Shown: one piece after another, positions 22,275-30,670 of the stretch
How the letters are laid out: each line of letters opens with the position of its first letter
Position numbering within the stretch: the first letter of the stretch is position 1
DNA from: an uncultured Zetaproteobacteria bacterium
GTDB lineage: Bacteria; Pseudomonadota; Zetaproteobacteria; Mariprofundales; Mariprofundaceae
DNA length: 31,093 nucleotides
Assembly: GCA_913056285.1 (NCBI GenBank)
Contig: CAJXNE010000002.1
Location: 1-31,093 of the forward strand
Direction of reading: 5' to 3'
The notes under the pieces: model-generated
The model's input: only the letters and a program-made list of their open reading frames with translations
Told to the model about the DNA's origin: nothing
Databases searched by the model: none
Translations under genes and position numbers: made by a program

Positions 22275-23637
22275 TGTACTGATTGTCGGTTCCGGCCCGG
22301 CCGGACAGCATGCTGCATGGCAGGCTGCCGACATGGGCAAAAAAGTCGCCATCATCGAACGTAAACCAAGCATCGGCGGAGCCGGCCTGCAGACCGGCAC
22401 GATCCCCAGCAAGGCGCTGCGTGAAGCGGCCTATCTGTCTTCCAGAACCGGCGACAGAGGCATGCGGGAAGCCAATCATACCGCGCGCTATGGTGCCTTG
22501 GCAGAAGCAGTCCGCAGAAAAGAAATGGTCATTGCTCAACAGGAGTCGGTGATTGTTAAACGACTACTGAGATCAGGCGTAGCGCTGATTCCCGGCGAAG
22601 CCAGTTTTGTCGATGCTCATACGTTGGAAATCATGGATACCAAGGGTGCTTCGCGTTATTTAACTGCAGAAAAAATCATTCTGGCAACAGGTTCACGTCC
22701 GCGCCGCCCTTCAGATATTCCGTTCGATAAACAGACCGTGCTCGACTCCACTTCCATTCTGAAACTGAAACGCTTGCCGAAGAGCCTTATTGTGATTGGC
22801 GGCGGTGTCATCGGTTGTGAATTCGTATCCATTTTTGCTGCGCTGGGTGTGGAAGTCAGCGTCGTCAATTCACATGCTCAACTGCTCTCCTATTTAAGCG
22901 AAGATGTGGTCAGCGTACTGGCTGAGTCGTTTGATAATATGGGCGTTAAGTTGCATACCAGCGAACGCGTGGTGGCTATTCGCAAAGAAAATGATGCTGC
23001 ACTGACACTGTTGGAATCGGGCAAAAAGCTCTATGCCGATGCCGTGCTCTATGCCCTGGGGCGCACACCAAATACGCAAAGCCTGAATCCTGCCAATGCC
23101 GGTATAGAACTCGACAAGGGGTGGATTAGCGTCAATGCGCATTTTCAGACCAGCGTGCCACATATTTACGCTGTGGGTGACCTGATCGGTCATCCCGCAC
23201 TGGCCTCGACCGGTATGGAACAGGGGCGGGCAGCTTCTATTCATGCCTGCAGCGGAGAAACACAGGCCATGGCCAAAAACCTGCCCATGGCAATTTATGC
23301 GATTCCTGAAATATCATGGGTCGGTAAAACCGAAAAAGAAGCGCGGGCTGAAAATCTCAACTACGTTGTTGGGCGTGGTTATTACAACGATAGCGCCCGT
23401 GGCCAGATTATCGGGGATTGTAACGGCCTTGTAAAACTCATCGTCGATGCCGAAACCCACCAGTTGATCGGCGTCCATATTGTTGGCGAGCATGCCAGCG
23501 AGTTAATCCACACTGGCCAGCTATTAATGAATTTCGGTGGCACCGTGCATGATCTGGCCTGCAATGTGTTCAATTACCCGACCCTGGCCGAGTGCTATAA
23601 ACTGGCCTCTCAGGACTGCCTGCAAAAACTGGACTGA
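22264..23637 (+). CDS. sthA: SthA-like soluble pyridine nucleotide transhydrogenase
   Basis: A 457-residue FAD-dependent oxidoreductase of the dihydrolipoamide dehydrogenase-like family. FAD site: VGSGPAG (8-14). NAD(P) site: IGGGVIGCEF (about 178-187). The usual redox Cys pair is absent: GGAGLQTGTIPSK (38-50) has Gly41 and Thr46 where lipoamide dehydrogenase has Cys. SthA transhydrogenases also lack the disulfide, so hydride transfer between NADH and NADPH is the best prediction. I take the TTG at 22264 as start because GGAGG is 8 nt upstream and the protein then begins DYDVLIVG; the ORF extension to 22201 lies in the nifJ coding region. It overlaps nifJ by 11 nt. The C-terminal dimer domain ends NYPTLAECYK, where the family has a conserved Pro. 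Confidence 0.87.
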   Translation: MDYDVLIVGSGPAGQHAAWQAADMGKKVAIIERKPSIGGAGLQTGTIPSKALREAAYLSSRTGDRGMREANHTARYGALAEAVRRKEMVIAQQESVIVKRLLRSGVALIPGEASFVDAHTLEIMDTKGASRYLTAEKIILATGSRPRRPSDIPFDKQTVLDSTSILKLKRLPKSLIVIGGGVIGCEFVSIFAALGVEVSVVNSHAQLLSYLSEDVVSVLAESFDNMGVKLHTSERVVAIRKENDAALTLLESGKKLYADAVLYALGRTPNTQSLNPANAGIELDKGWISVNAHFQTSVPHIYAVGDLIGHPALASTGMEQGRAASIHACSGETQAMAKNLPMAIYAIPEISWVGKTEKEARAENLNYVVGRGYYNDSARGQIIGDCNGLVKLIVDAETHQLIGVHIVGEHASELIHTGQLLMNFGGTVHDLACNVFNYPTLAECYKLASQDCLQKLD

Positions 23638-23671
23638 TTGGCTGGCGTAAAACACTGATTTCCGGATGCAA

Positions 23672-23700
23672 TTGCCCAAACTTACTAAGACTCCTATAGT
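23672..23700 (+). promoter_or_regulatory. Promoter of the trpF-trpB-trpA operon, possibly leaderless
   Basis: TTGCCC (23672-23677) and TATAGT (23695-23700) are separated by exactly 17 nt, a good sigma70-type match. The trpF ATG is at 23707, only 6 nt after the -10, so transcription would start on or beside the initiation codon. No Shine-Dalgarno sequence is seen before the ATG, in keeping with a leaderless mRNA. There is no room for a trp attenuator. Confidence 0.6.
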
Positions 23701-23706
23701 GCTGCC

Positions 23707-24342
23707 ATGACAGCCCAACAATATGGAACCCGCACACGCATCAAGGTCTGCGGCATTACCTGCCTGGAGGATGCGCTGACGGCATCAGCATTGGGCGTGG
23801 ATGCCGTTGGGTTTGTCTTTTATGATAAATCACCGCGTTATATCGAGCCGGCCAAAGCGGCTGCAATCATTCGCCAGTTGCCACCGTTTGTGTCGGCAGT
23901 CGGTCTGTTTGTAAACCCGTCACAGGATGATATTGCTCAGATATTGCAAAGCGTGCCGCTCGGCGTGATTCAGTTGCACGGCGATGAAACGCCGGAATTC
24001 TGTGCGGCGCAACGCCGACGCGTACTTAAGGCCATCCATATATCAGATATGGATGATTTGAAACGTGCAGAGGCTTATAATTGCCCATTGTTGCTTGATG
24101 CCAAAGCACCCTCCGGTGTTTATGGCGGTGCAGGCCAGACCTTCGACTGGTCGCTGTTGAAACATTTCAGCCATGCTTATCCGGTGTCGCTGGCCGGCGG
24201 CCTGAATGTGAATAATGTAGCTGAGGCAATGGCCGTGCGCTCATGGTTTGCACTTGATGTATCTTCCGGCGTCGAACAGTCACCGGGCATCAAACAGGCT
24301 GAAAAAATGCGTGCTTTTGTCAATGCTGTGAACCTTTGCTGA
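23707..24342 (+). CDS. trpF: Phosphoribosylanthranilate isomerase
   Basis: Third specific step of tryptophan synthesis: an Amadori rearrangement that converts phosphoribosylanthranilate to CdRP. The 211-residue TIM barrel has the catalytic Cys15 in KVCGIT, and the FVFYDKSPRY, QLHGDE, and LDAKAPSGVYGGAG blocks, the last containing the general-acid Asp. The following gene trpB begins 13 nt past the stop, so it is co-transcribed. No trpD, trpC or trpE is in the window. Confidence 0.96.
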   Translation: MTAQQYGTRTRIKVCGITCLEDALTASALGVDAVGFVFYDKSPRYIEPAKAAAIIRQLPPFVSAVGLFVNPSQDDIAQILQSVPLGVIQLHGDETPEFCAAQRRRVLKAIHISDMDDLKRAEAYNCPLLLDAKAPSGVYGGAGQTFDWSLLKHFSHAYPVSLAGGLNVNNVAEAMAVRSWFALDVSSGVEQSPGIKQAEKMRAFVNAVNLC

Positions 24343-24355
24343 ACAGGGAGTTTTT

Positions 24356-25609
24356 GTGAGTTCATTACCGGAACATAACGATTTCGCGGCCATGTATAAT
24401 CTGGAAATTACACATGCACCCGATGCAGGCGGCCATTTCGGACGCTTCGGGGGGCGCTTTGCCGCCGAAACGCTGATGCAACCGCTCAAAGAAATTGAAG
24501 AGGCTTTTTTTGATGCGTGGAACGATGATGCATTCCATGCCGAGCGTCTTGCTTTGCTGGAGAATTATGTCGGACGCGCCACGCCGCTTTATCATGCCGA
24601 ACGATTGAGCAAACAAAACGGCGGCGCGCAGATTTATCTCAAGCGCGAAGATTTAACCCATACCGGCGCGCATAAAATCAATAACACCATTGGTCAGGGG
24701 CTGCTGGCTCGCCGCATGGGCAAAAAACACGTCATTGCCGAAACAGGCGCCGGCCAGCATGGTGTTGCCACCGCCACCGTAGCTGCCATGTTCGGCATGA
24801 GTTGTGATATTTATATGGGTCGCGAAGATATGGCTCGACAGATGCCGAATGTACTGCGCATGCGCTTGCTCGGTGCCAACGTGATTCCGGTTGATTCGGG
24901 TACGGCCACGCTGAAAGATGCGGTGAATGAGGCGCTACGCAACTGGGTAGCCACATGTGAAGACACGTTTTATATTTTCGGTACGGCGGCAGGTCCGCAT
25001 CCCTATCCATTGCTGGTGCGCCAGTTTCATACGGTGATCGGCCAGGAAGCGCGGGCCCAGATTTTGAAGCAGGCCGGTCGTTTACCTGATGTCGCTGTCG
25101 CCTGTGTGGGCGGCGGCTCCAATGCCATGGGACTGCTACACCCGTTCCGCGATGATGCATCGGTAAAACTGGTGGCCGTGGAAGCCGCCGGTTACGGGCT
25201 AACTACCGGCAAACATGCCGCCTCGCTGGCCGCCGGCAAAGCGGGTATTCTGCATGGCAACCTCACCTATTTGCTCGAAGATGATGAAGGCCAGGTGCAG
25301 GGTACACACAGCATTTCGGCTGGTTTAGATTATCCGGGCATTGGCCCTGAGCTCGCATTTATGCTGGAGCAGGGGCGTTTAACACTCGATGCAGCAACTG
25401 ATGCAGAAGCTATGACTGCGTTGCAAACACTGACGCGCAGCGAAGGCATTATTCCTGCACTGGAATCCAGCCACGCGCTGGCCGCTGGCGCGCGCATTGC
25501 CAAAGCGATGCAGCCCGATCAAATCGTTATCATCAATCTATCCGGTCGTGGCGACAAGGATATGGATTCTGTTTTTAAACATATGGGATGGCTGGAGGAT
25601 GCATCATGA
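24356..25609 (+). CDS. trpB: Tryptophan synthase beta chain
   Basis: Condenses indole with serine to give tryptophan, using pyridoxal phosphate. The 417-residue protein has the PLP-lysine Lys107 in HTGAHKINN and the phosphate-binding GGGSNAMG. The start is GTG at 24356, preceded by GGGAG; an ATG 36 nt downstream is in frame but has poorer signals. Slightly longer than E. coli TrpB (397) because of the N-terminus. Its last four bases (ATGA) overlap trpA, as expected for two subunits made in equal amounts. Confidence 0.97.
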   Translation: MSSLPEHNDFAAMYNLEITHAPDAGGHFGRFGGRFAAETLMQPLKEIEEAFFDAWNDDAFHAERLALLENYVGRATPLYHAERLSKQNGGAQIYLKREDLTHTGAHKINNTIGQGLLARRMGKKHVIAETGAGQHGVATATVAAMFGMSCDIYMGREDMARQMPNVLRMRLLGANVIPVDSGTATLKDAVNEALRNWVATCEDTFYIFGTAAGPHPYPLLVRQFHTVIGQEARAQILKQAGRLPDVAVACVGGGSNAMGLLHPFRDDASVKLVAVEAAGYGLTTGKHAASLAAGKAGILHGNLTYLLEDDEGQVQGTHSISAGLDYPGIGPELAFMLEQGRLTLDAATDAEAMTALQTLTRSEGIIPALESSHALAAGARIAKAMQPDQIVIINLSGRGDKDMDSVFKHMGWLEDAS

Positions 25610-26442
25610 GCAAGCGTTTAGCTGATGTTTTTGTCCGCTGCAAAGCTGAAAATCGCGCCGCGCTCGTCGGTTATCTGACTGCCGGTGATCCCGATGTAAC
25701 CAGCAGCCGCGAACTGTTGCTGGCCTTGGCCGATAACTGCGACATTCTGGAAATCGGCATGCCCTTTTCCGACCCCATGGCCGACGGGCCGGTGATTCAG
25801 GCCGCCAGCGAACGCGCTCTGGCAGCTGGCGCACATATCGATGATGTGTTTGCACTGACCCGCGCCGTACGTGACGCGCACCCCGAGATCGGCATTGTAC
25901 TGATGGGCTATGCCAATGTACCTTACGCTATGGGTTTTGAAACCTTTGCCGAAAAAGCCAGTTCCGCTGGCGCCGATGCCGTGCTGATTGTCGATATTCC
26001 ACCCGAAGAAGGGCATATCTGCGATGCCGCCCTGAAAAAGCACAATCTGGATCGGATACTTTTGCTGTCGCCGACATCTCCCGATGACCGCATCAAGCTG
26101 GCCTGCGAAAACGGCAGCGGCTTTATTTATTATGTGTCGCTGACCGGTATTACCGGCGCTGATATGGGCAATATGGAAAGCATTCGCAGCAAGGTTGCAC
26201 ATATTCAGGCGCTCAGCGCTCGCGCCTCCAATCACATGCCGGTATGCGTTGGCTTTGGTGTCAAAACACCCGAACAGGCGACGCAAGTTGCACAATTTGC
26301 TGATGGGGTGGTAGTGGGCAGCCATTTTGTCTCGCGTATTGCCGAAAATAGTGATCATGATTCGATGCGCTCAGCCATGCTCACAGCAGCCAACCATATG
26401 CGTCAGGCGTTAAATAGTGGCGTCTCAGGAGATAATATATGA
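25606..26442 (+). CDS. trpA: Tryptophan synthase alpha chain
   Basis: Cleaves indole-3-glycerol phosphate to indole and glyceraldehyde 3-phosphate; the indole passes through a tunnel to TrpB. The 278-residue TIM barrel has the catalytic Glu49 (LEIGMPFSDP) and Asp60 (MADGP), at the same positions as in E. coli TrpA. The ATG at 25606 has GGAGG upstream and overlaps the trpB stop (ATGA). A longer frame to 25588 is not needed. Its stop overlaps the next gene's start in the same way. Confidence 0.97.
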   Translation: MSKRLADVFVRCKAENRAALVGYLTAGDPDVTSSRELLLALADNCDILEIGMPFSDPMADGPVIQAASERALAAGAHIDDVFALTRAVRDAHPEIGIVLMGYANVPYAMGFETFAEKASSAGADAVLIVDIPPEEGHICDAALKKHNLDRILLLSPTSPDDRIKLACENGSGFIYYVSLTGITGADMGNMESIRSKVAHIQALSARASNHMPVCVGFGVKTPEQATQVAQFADGVVVGSHFVSRIAENSDHDSMRSAMLTAANHMRQALNSGVSGDNI

Positions 26443-27224
26443 GAATCAAGGTGCTGGGTTGTTATGGCGGGCAATTGCTCGGATTCCGGTTGACTTCATT
26501 TCTGGTCAACGATTCAATTCTACTTGATGCCGGCTCACCCACCGAAGCCCTGACCCTGGAAGAGCAGCATGGCATTCGCCACATTTGCATCTCTCATACG
26601 CACCTCGATCATATCAAGGATATCGCCTTTATAGCCGATAACCGTTCGCTTAAACGTCTCGGTGGAAACCAGAACAACCGTACTGTTACCATTCATAGTC
26701 TGCCAGAAAATAACCAAATGATGAAAAAACACTTCCTCAACGGCGACATCTGGCCGGATTTCACGCTGATTCCCAATGAGCAGGATGGCATCCTCAAGCT
26801 TCAGGATTTCAAGCCGGAAGTATCTTTTGTACTCGATGGTGTGCGCATTACCCCCATTGAAGTAAACCACCCTGTACCATGCACGGGATTCTTGCTTGAT
26901 CAGGATGGCAAACAGTTCATTTATACTGCAGATACGGGCAATACCGACCGAATCTGGGAAATCGCCAATGCCCAGCCGAACCTGAAAGGCATTATTCTCG
27001 ATTGTTCATTTCCCAACGCCTATCAGCACCTGGCTGATATCAGCGGCCATATGACCCCCAACGGCATACGCACGGATCTGCAAAAATTTGAACGTCTTGG
27101 TAGTGTTCCGGTTTATCTGTACCATATGAAGCCTGAATCGCTGGATATCATGACTGCTGAAATAGAAGCACTTGATGTGCCGCATTTGCGTATGTTGACC
27201 CAGGTTGATGAACTGTTGATTTAA
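26439..27224 (+). CDS. Metallo-beta-lactamase-fold protein, cAMP phosphodiesterase class II-like
   Basis: A 261-residue metallohydrolase. The dinuclear zinc signature H53-T-H55-L-D57-H58 is present in SHTHLDH, and a second His (VNHPVPCTGF) and an Asp (YTADTGNTD) complete the metal site. The layout most resembles class II 3',5'-cyclic nucleotide phosphodiesterases of the metallo-beta-lactamase superfamily; other phosphodiester or RNA substrates cannot be excluded. It overlaps trpA by four bases (ATGA) and lies ahead of accD, so it is made with the tryptophan operon. Its link to tryptophan or fatty acid synthesis is unknown. Confidence 0.8.
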   Translation: MRIKVLGCYGGQLLGFRLTSFLVNDSILLDAGSPTEALTLEEQHGIRHICISHTHLDHIKDIAFIADNRSLKRLGGNQNNRTVTIHSLPENNQMMKKHFLNGDIWPDFTLIPNEQDGILKLQDFKPEVSFVLDGVRITPIEVNHPVPCTGFLLDQDGKQFIYTADTGNTDRIWEIANAQPNLKGIILDCSFPNAYQHLADISGHMTPNGIRTDLQKFERLGSVPVYLYHMKPESLDIMTAEIEALDVPHLRMLTQVDELLI

Positions 27225-27284
27225 CATGAAACAAATCACGCGCCTGCAAGCGGTGCTGCCACGAGAAAAGAGGTCTGTTGATTT

Positions 27285-28160
27285 ATGAGTTGGTTTACAC
27301 GACTGATTGAAACACCAAAAAATATTCTGAAGTCCAGCGACTCCGGTTCTCCGGAAGGCTTGTGGGTGAAATGCCCCAATTGCTCCGAGGCCTTATACAA
27401 TAAGGAACTTGAACGCAATGGCATGGTCTGCTCTAAATGCGACCACCATTTACGCATGTCCGCTGGCCAGCGCGCCGAATTACTGTTCGATTCGAACAGC
27501 TTCGAGGAAAAAGATACCGAACTGCGCTCGCAAGACCCGTTGGCCTTTAAGGATCAGAAAAAATATAAAGATCGCACCAGAGATGCAGCCAAAAAATCCG
27601 GCCCTGAAGATGCAATCCGTAACTATCTTGGTGATGTGGATGGCCGCATGATTTCCGCATCCATCTTTGAATTTGCCTATATGGGCGGCAGCATGGGTTC
27701 CGTCGCCGGTGAAAAAATCGTGCGCGGCATGGAGTATGCGCTGGAAAAAGCTTGCCCTTATTTGCTGGTAACGGCATCGGGTGGCGCGCGCATGCAGGAA
27801 GGCGTGCTATCTCTCATGCAAATGGCCAAAACATCCGCCACCGTCAACAAGCTCAATGATGCTCGCCTGCCCTTTATTTGCCTGCTGACCGACCCGACCA
27901 TGGGTGGCGTTTCCGCCTCGGTAGCATGGTTAGGCGACGTCATTATTGCCGAACCGAAAGCGCTGATCGGCTTTGCCGGCCCGCGTGTGATTCAGGAAAC
28001 TGTCGGTGAAAAACTGCCGGAAGGTTTTCAACGCTCGGAATTCCTGCTCGAACACGGTCTGATAGATGCGGTGGTAGATCGGCGCGAACTGGGCGATTAT
28101 CTTGCCACCCTGCTGACCCATTTGAACGAACGCCCTTATCGCCAAAAAGTCGGCAGCTAA
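27285..28160 (+). CDS. accD: Acetyl-CoA carboxylase carboxyltransferase subunit beta
   Basis: The beta subunit of the carboxyltransferase, which with AccA moves CO2 from biotin to acetyl-CoA in the first step of fatty acid synthesis. The 291-residue protein has the N-terminal zinc ribbon C30/C33 and C49/C52 (KCPNC and VCSKC) and the crotonase-like domain with TASGGARMQEG, GVSASVA and FAGPRVIQ(E). Length is normal. RBS AGAGG precedes the start. The preceding gap is 60 nt, so it can be read through from the trp genes. Confidence 0.97.
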   Translation: MSWFTRLIETPKNILKSSDSGSPEGLWVKCPNCSEALYNKELERNGMVCSKCDHHLRMSAGQRAELLFDSNSFEEKDTELRSQDPLAFKDQKKYKDRTRDAAKKSGPEDAIRNYLGDVDGRMISASIFEFAYMGGSMGSVAGEKIVRGMEYALEKACPYLLVTASGGARMQEGVLSLMQMAKTSATVNKLNDARLPFICLLTDPTMGGVSASVAWLGDVIIAEPKALIGFAGPRVIQETVGEKLPEGFQRSEFLLEHGLIDAVVDRRELGDYLATLLTHLNERPYRQKVGS

Positions 28161-28201
28161 CAGAATAAACTAACCCAGCATAGCCGGAACCAAAAACCTT
28201 G

Positions 28202-28289
28202 AGCCACGAATTACACGAATGAACACGAATTTTATAAGCGAACAGATGCCGACGGGTTTTTCATTCGTGTCAATTCGTGTGTCGTGGCT
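28202..28289. repeat. Long palindrome with ACACGAAT direct repeats
   Basis: Three paired blocks, 28202-28209 with 28282-28289 (8 bp), 28214-28220 with 28273-28279 (7 bp) and 28223-28230 with 28263-28270 (8 bp), are separated by small internal loops and close a 32-nt terminal loop. Each arm has two direct copies of an ACACGAAT-like unit. A T-run (about 28292-28297) follows, so it may serve as the accD transcript end. The remaining sequence to 28443 is AT-rich with nothing clear. It resembles intergenic palindromes that I recall from other bacteria. Confidence 0.6.
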
Positions 28290-28443
28290 TATTTTTTGAC
28301 TTTTAATAAGATGTTCCATGTATCTATTCTACCTGTTCTATCTTTATTCTTCGTACCTTTGTGTCTTCGGGGTAAAATATCTTGTGCAGTTGCATTAGAT
28401 TTTATTTGTAAGAGACTAAACACTGCATTCTCTGTGTACACCT

Positions 28444-29580
28444 GTGACTAAAAAACCAGCCAGTATCGAAGCATGGCTGGCAGAACTGGGCAACCCGTCT
28501 GCCGACCGCGATTATCAGCCCGGCCATGAGCGCATGCTTGCCTTGCTGGCGGGGTTTGCTTGTCACAAACCTCGATTACGCATTCGCATTGCCGGCACCA
28601 ATGGCAAAGGCTCCACTGCATTCATGCTGGCTGCTGCGCTACAGTCGGCGGGACTTAAGGTAGGTCTTTATACCTCTCCGCATATTCTCGCATTCAATGA
28701 ACGCATCCGCATCAACGGGGTGCCAGTGGAAAACACCCGCCTGTTGGCCGGTCTGGAGCGTATCATGCCACTGGCGCATTGCGCAGGCGCATCCTATTTT
28801 GAAACCGCGACTGCACTGGCGCTGGATCAATTCAGCAAGGCAGGGGTCGATGTGGAAATCCTCGAAGCTGGTGTCGGCGCGCGCCTCGATGCGACAACCG
28901 CCGTACCTGCTGACATGGCCCTGATCACGCCTATTGCGCTGGATCATCAGAACTGGCTGGGCGATTCGATAACTCAGATTGCCGGCGAAAAAGCTTATGT
29001 TATGCAAGGCTGCCGCCATTGTTTCAGTGCCCCGCAGCGCCATAATATTGTGACTGTATTGCAATCATTCCATCCGGGGCTGCAAATGTGTGAAACAGAT
29101 CATGCATGGGGTGATTTGGCGATGCCCGGTCTACACCAGCATATCAATGCATCACTGGCATGGGCAGCGATCCGGCAACTCAAGCATGATTTCCCATGCA
29201 TCGACCTGCCTGCCGCGCGCCATGCTCTGTGCCAGTGCAAGGCGCCGGGACGCCTGCAATATGAACGTGCCGGTCAGGCGGATGTCTGGCTGGATGCTGC
29301 ACATAATCGTCATGCCATTGAGTCGCTGTTGCCATCTCTCAAAGCACTGGCTGATCCGTTCGATGCGATTCTCGTATTTACGCGTGAGGATCGCTCCCTT
29401 GACGATTCGCTGGAGCTACTGGCTCCATATACTATTCGCTTGGTTACCAGGCATGACGACGCCTCATTAACACCGCTTCGTGCACTGCAGACAGAAATCA
29501 CCCGGAATCCGAGTGGCAAGTTTCTTGCACTCGGTTCCTTCACAACGGTTGCCGCTATCTTACGCACACTGCGCTCATAG
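28444..29580 (+). CDS. folC: Folylpolyglutamate / dihydrofolate synthase
   Basis: Adds glutamate to dihydropteroate and/or tetrahydrofolate with ATP. The 378-residue Mur-ligase-like protein has the ATP loop AGTNGKGST (50-58), the TSPHILAFNERI block, and the DAAHNRHAIESL segment in the C-terminal domain. It is shorter than E. coli FolC (about 422). The start is GTG at 28444; there is no clear Shine-Dalgarno, and the true start could be a nearby codon. Its last six bases overlap the end of the convergent amrS gene. Confidence 0.93.
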   Translation: MTKKPASIEAWLAELGNPSADRDYQPGHERMLALLAGFACHKPRLRIRIAGTNGKGSTAFMLAAALQSAGLKVGLYTSPHILAFNERIRINGVPVENTRLLAGLERIMPLAHCAGASYFETATALALDQFSKAGVDVEILEAGVGARLDATTAVPADMALITPIALDHQNWLGDSITQIAGEKAYVMQGCRHCFSAPQRHNIVTVLQSFHPGLQMCETDHAWGDLAMPGLHQHINASLAWAAIRQLKHDFPCIDLPAARHALCQCKAPGRLQYERAGQADVWLDAAHNRHAIESLLPSLKALADPFDAILVFTREDRSLDDSLELLAPYTIRLVTRHDDASLTPLRALQTEITRNPSGKFLALGSFTTVAAILRTLRS

Positions 29581-30651
29581 TTTCATCCTGACAGGGATTC
29601 GGCGCGCACCGAAAGCACCCTGGAATGGTTTGAAACGCCCCGGGATATGGCATCCGCAAAGGCAGCAATTACCATCATCAGATACGCGATAGTCCAGAAT
29701 TTCATACCAGTCGCGCACAATCAGGCTTGAGCGACATGCCGGACACAACGTAGTACCACCAGTGGCATCGTGAATATTGCCGGTATAAATATAGTGCAAG
29801 CCCGCTTTAATCCCTATATTGCGTGCGCGACCCAATGTTACAGCAGGCGTGGCAGGTATATCGGTCATTTTCCAGTCGGGATGAAAGGCGGTGAAATGCA
29901 GCGGTACGTCTGCGCCCAGATGTTCGGCAACCCAGTCGCACATGGCGGTAAGCTCTTCATCGCTGTCATTCTTTCCCGGAATCAGCAGGGTGGTGATTTC
30001 AAACCACACATCCGTTTCATGTTTCAGATAGATGAGCGTATCAAGCACCGGCTGCAACTGGCCGGCGCAGAGCTTATGATAAAAATCTTCCGTGAATGCC
30101 TTCAAATCCACATTGGCCGCATCCATGTGGGCAAAGAATTCGCGCCGTGCCTCCGCATGCATATAACCGGCGGTCACAGCCACGGTTTTAATATCCAGCG
30201 CATGGCAGGCGCGGGCGGTATCCACCGCATATTCCAGAAAGATCACCGGATCGTTATAGGTGAATGATACGCTCATACACCCTTGTTCAGTGCACGCCTG
30301 TGCAATTTGATCTGGCTCAGCCTGATCGCATAAACGATCGAACTGACGCGATTTGGAAATATCCCAGTTTTGACAGAACCGACAGGCCAGATTGCAACCG
30401 GCGGTGCCAAATGACAGCACGCTGGAACCGGGATAAAAATGATTTAACGGTTTTTTCTCGATCGGATCAATACAGAAGCCTGATGATCGGCCATAGGTTG
30501 TGAGCACCATTTGCTCGCCTTCACGTTTACGCACAAAACAAAGGCCGCGCTGCCCGTCATACAGCTTGCAATCGCGCGGACACACATTGCACTGAATACT
30601 GCCATCATCAAGCCGATGCCAATAACGGGCGGGAAAATGCGTATCAGGCAT
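29575..30651 (-). CDS. amrS: AmmeMemoRadiSam system radical SAM enzyme AmrS
   Basis: A 358-residue radical SAM protein. The cluster-binding C86-x3-C90-x2-C93 (CNLACRFC) lies after an N-terminal Cys box (C21, C24, C28, C38 in CNVCPRDC and GLC). A C-terminal CPAC and CCLCG probably bind a further cluster or zinc. This arrangement, with AmrA next to it, identifies the AmmeMemoRadiSam group, whose reaction is not known to me. I place the start at 30651 (MPDTHFPA), 19 nt beyond the amrA stop; the open frame continues to 30747 but would overlap amrA. Convergent with folC with a 6-bp tail overlap. Confidence 0.87.
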   Translation of the reverse strand: MPDTHFPARYWHRLDDGSIQCNVCPRDCKLYDGQRGLCFVRKREGEQMVLTTYGRSSGFCIDPIEKKPLNHFYPGSSVLSFGTAGCNLACRFCQNWDISKSRQFDRLCDQAEPDQIAQACTEQGCMSVSFTYNDPVIFLEYAVDTARACHALDIKTVAVTAGYMHAEARREFFAHMDAANVDLKAFTEDFYHKLCAGQLQPVLDTLIYLKHETDVWFEITTLLIPGKNDSDEELTAMCDWVAEHLGADVPLHFTAFHPDWKMTDIPATPAVTLGRARNIGIKAGLHYIYTGNIHDATGGTTLCPACRSSLIVRDWYEILDYRVSDDGNCCLCGCHIPGRFKPFQGAFGARRIPVRMKL

Positions 30652-30670
30652 GATTAGTTTTGAGCGACAA

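Noticed and set aside
23638..23706. trp attenuator or T-box leader upstream of trpF
   Set aside because: The gap is only 69 nt and the promoter ends 6 nt before the start codon; no leader peptide with Trp codons or paired hairpins is present.
25618..26358. Minus-strand open frame of 246 codons
   Set aside because: It is antisense to trpA, which is intact with catalytic Glu49 and Asp60; no ribosome binding site or family features.
28202..28289. CRISPR array suggested by repeated ACACGAAT units
   Set aside because: The units are short, directly adjacent, arranged as an inverted pair and have no spacer pattern or cas genes nearby.
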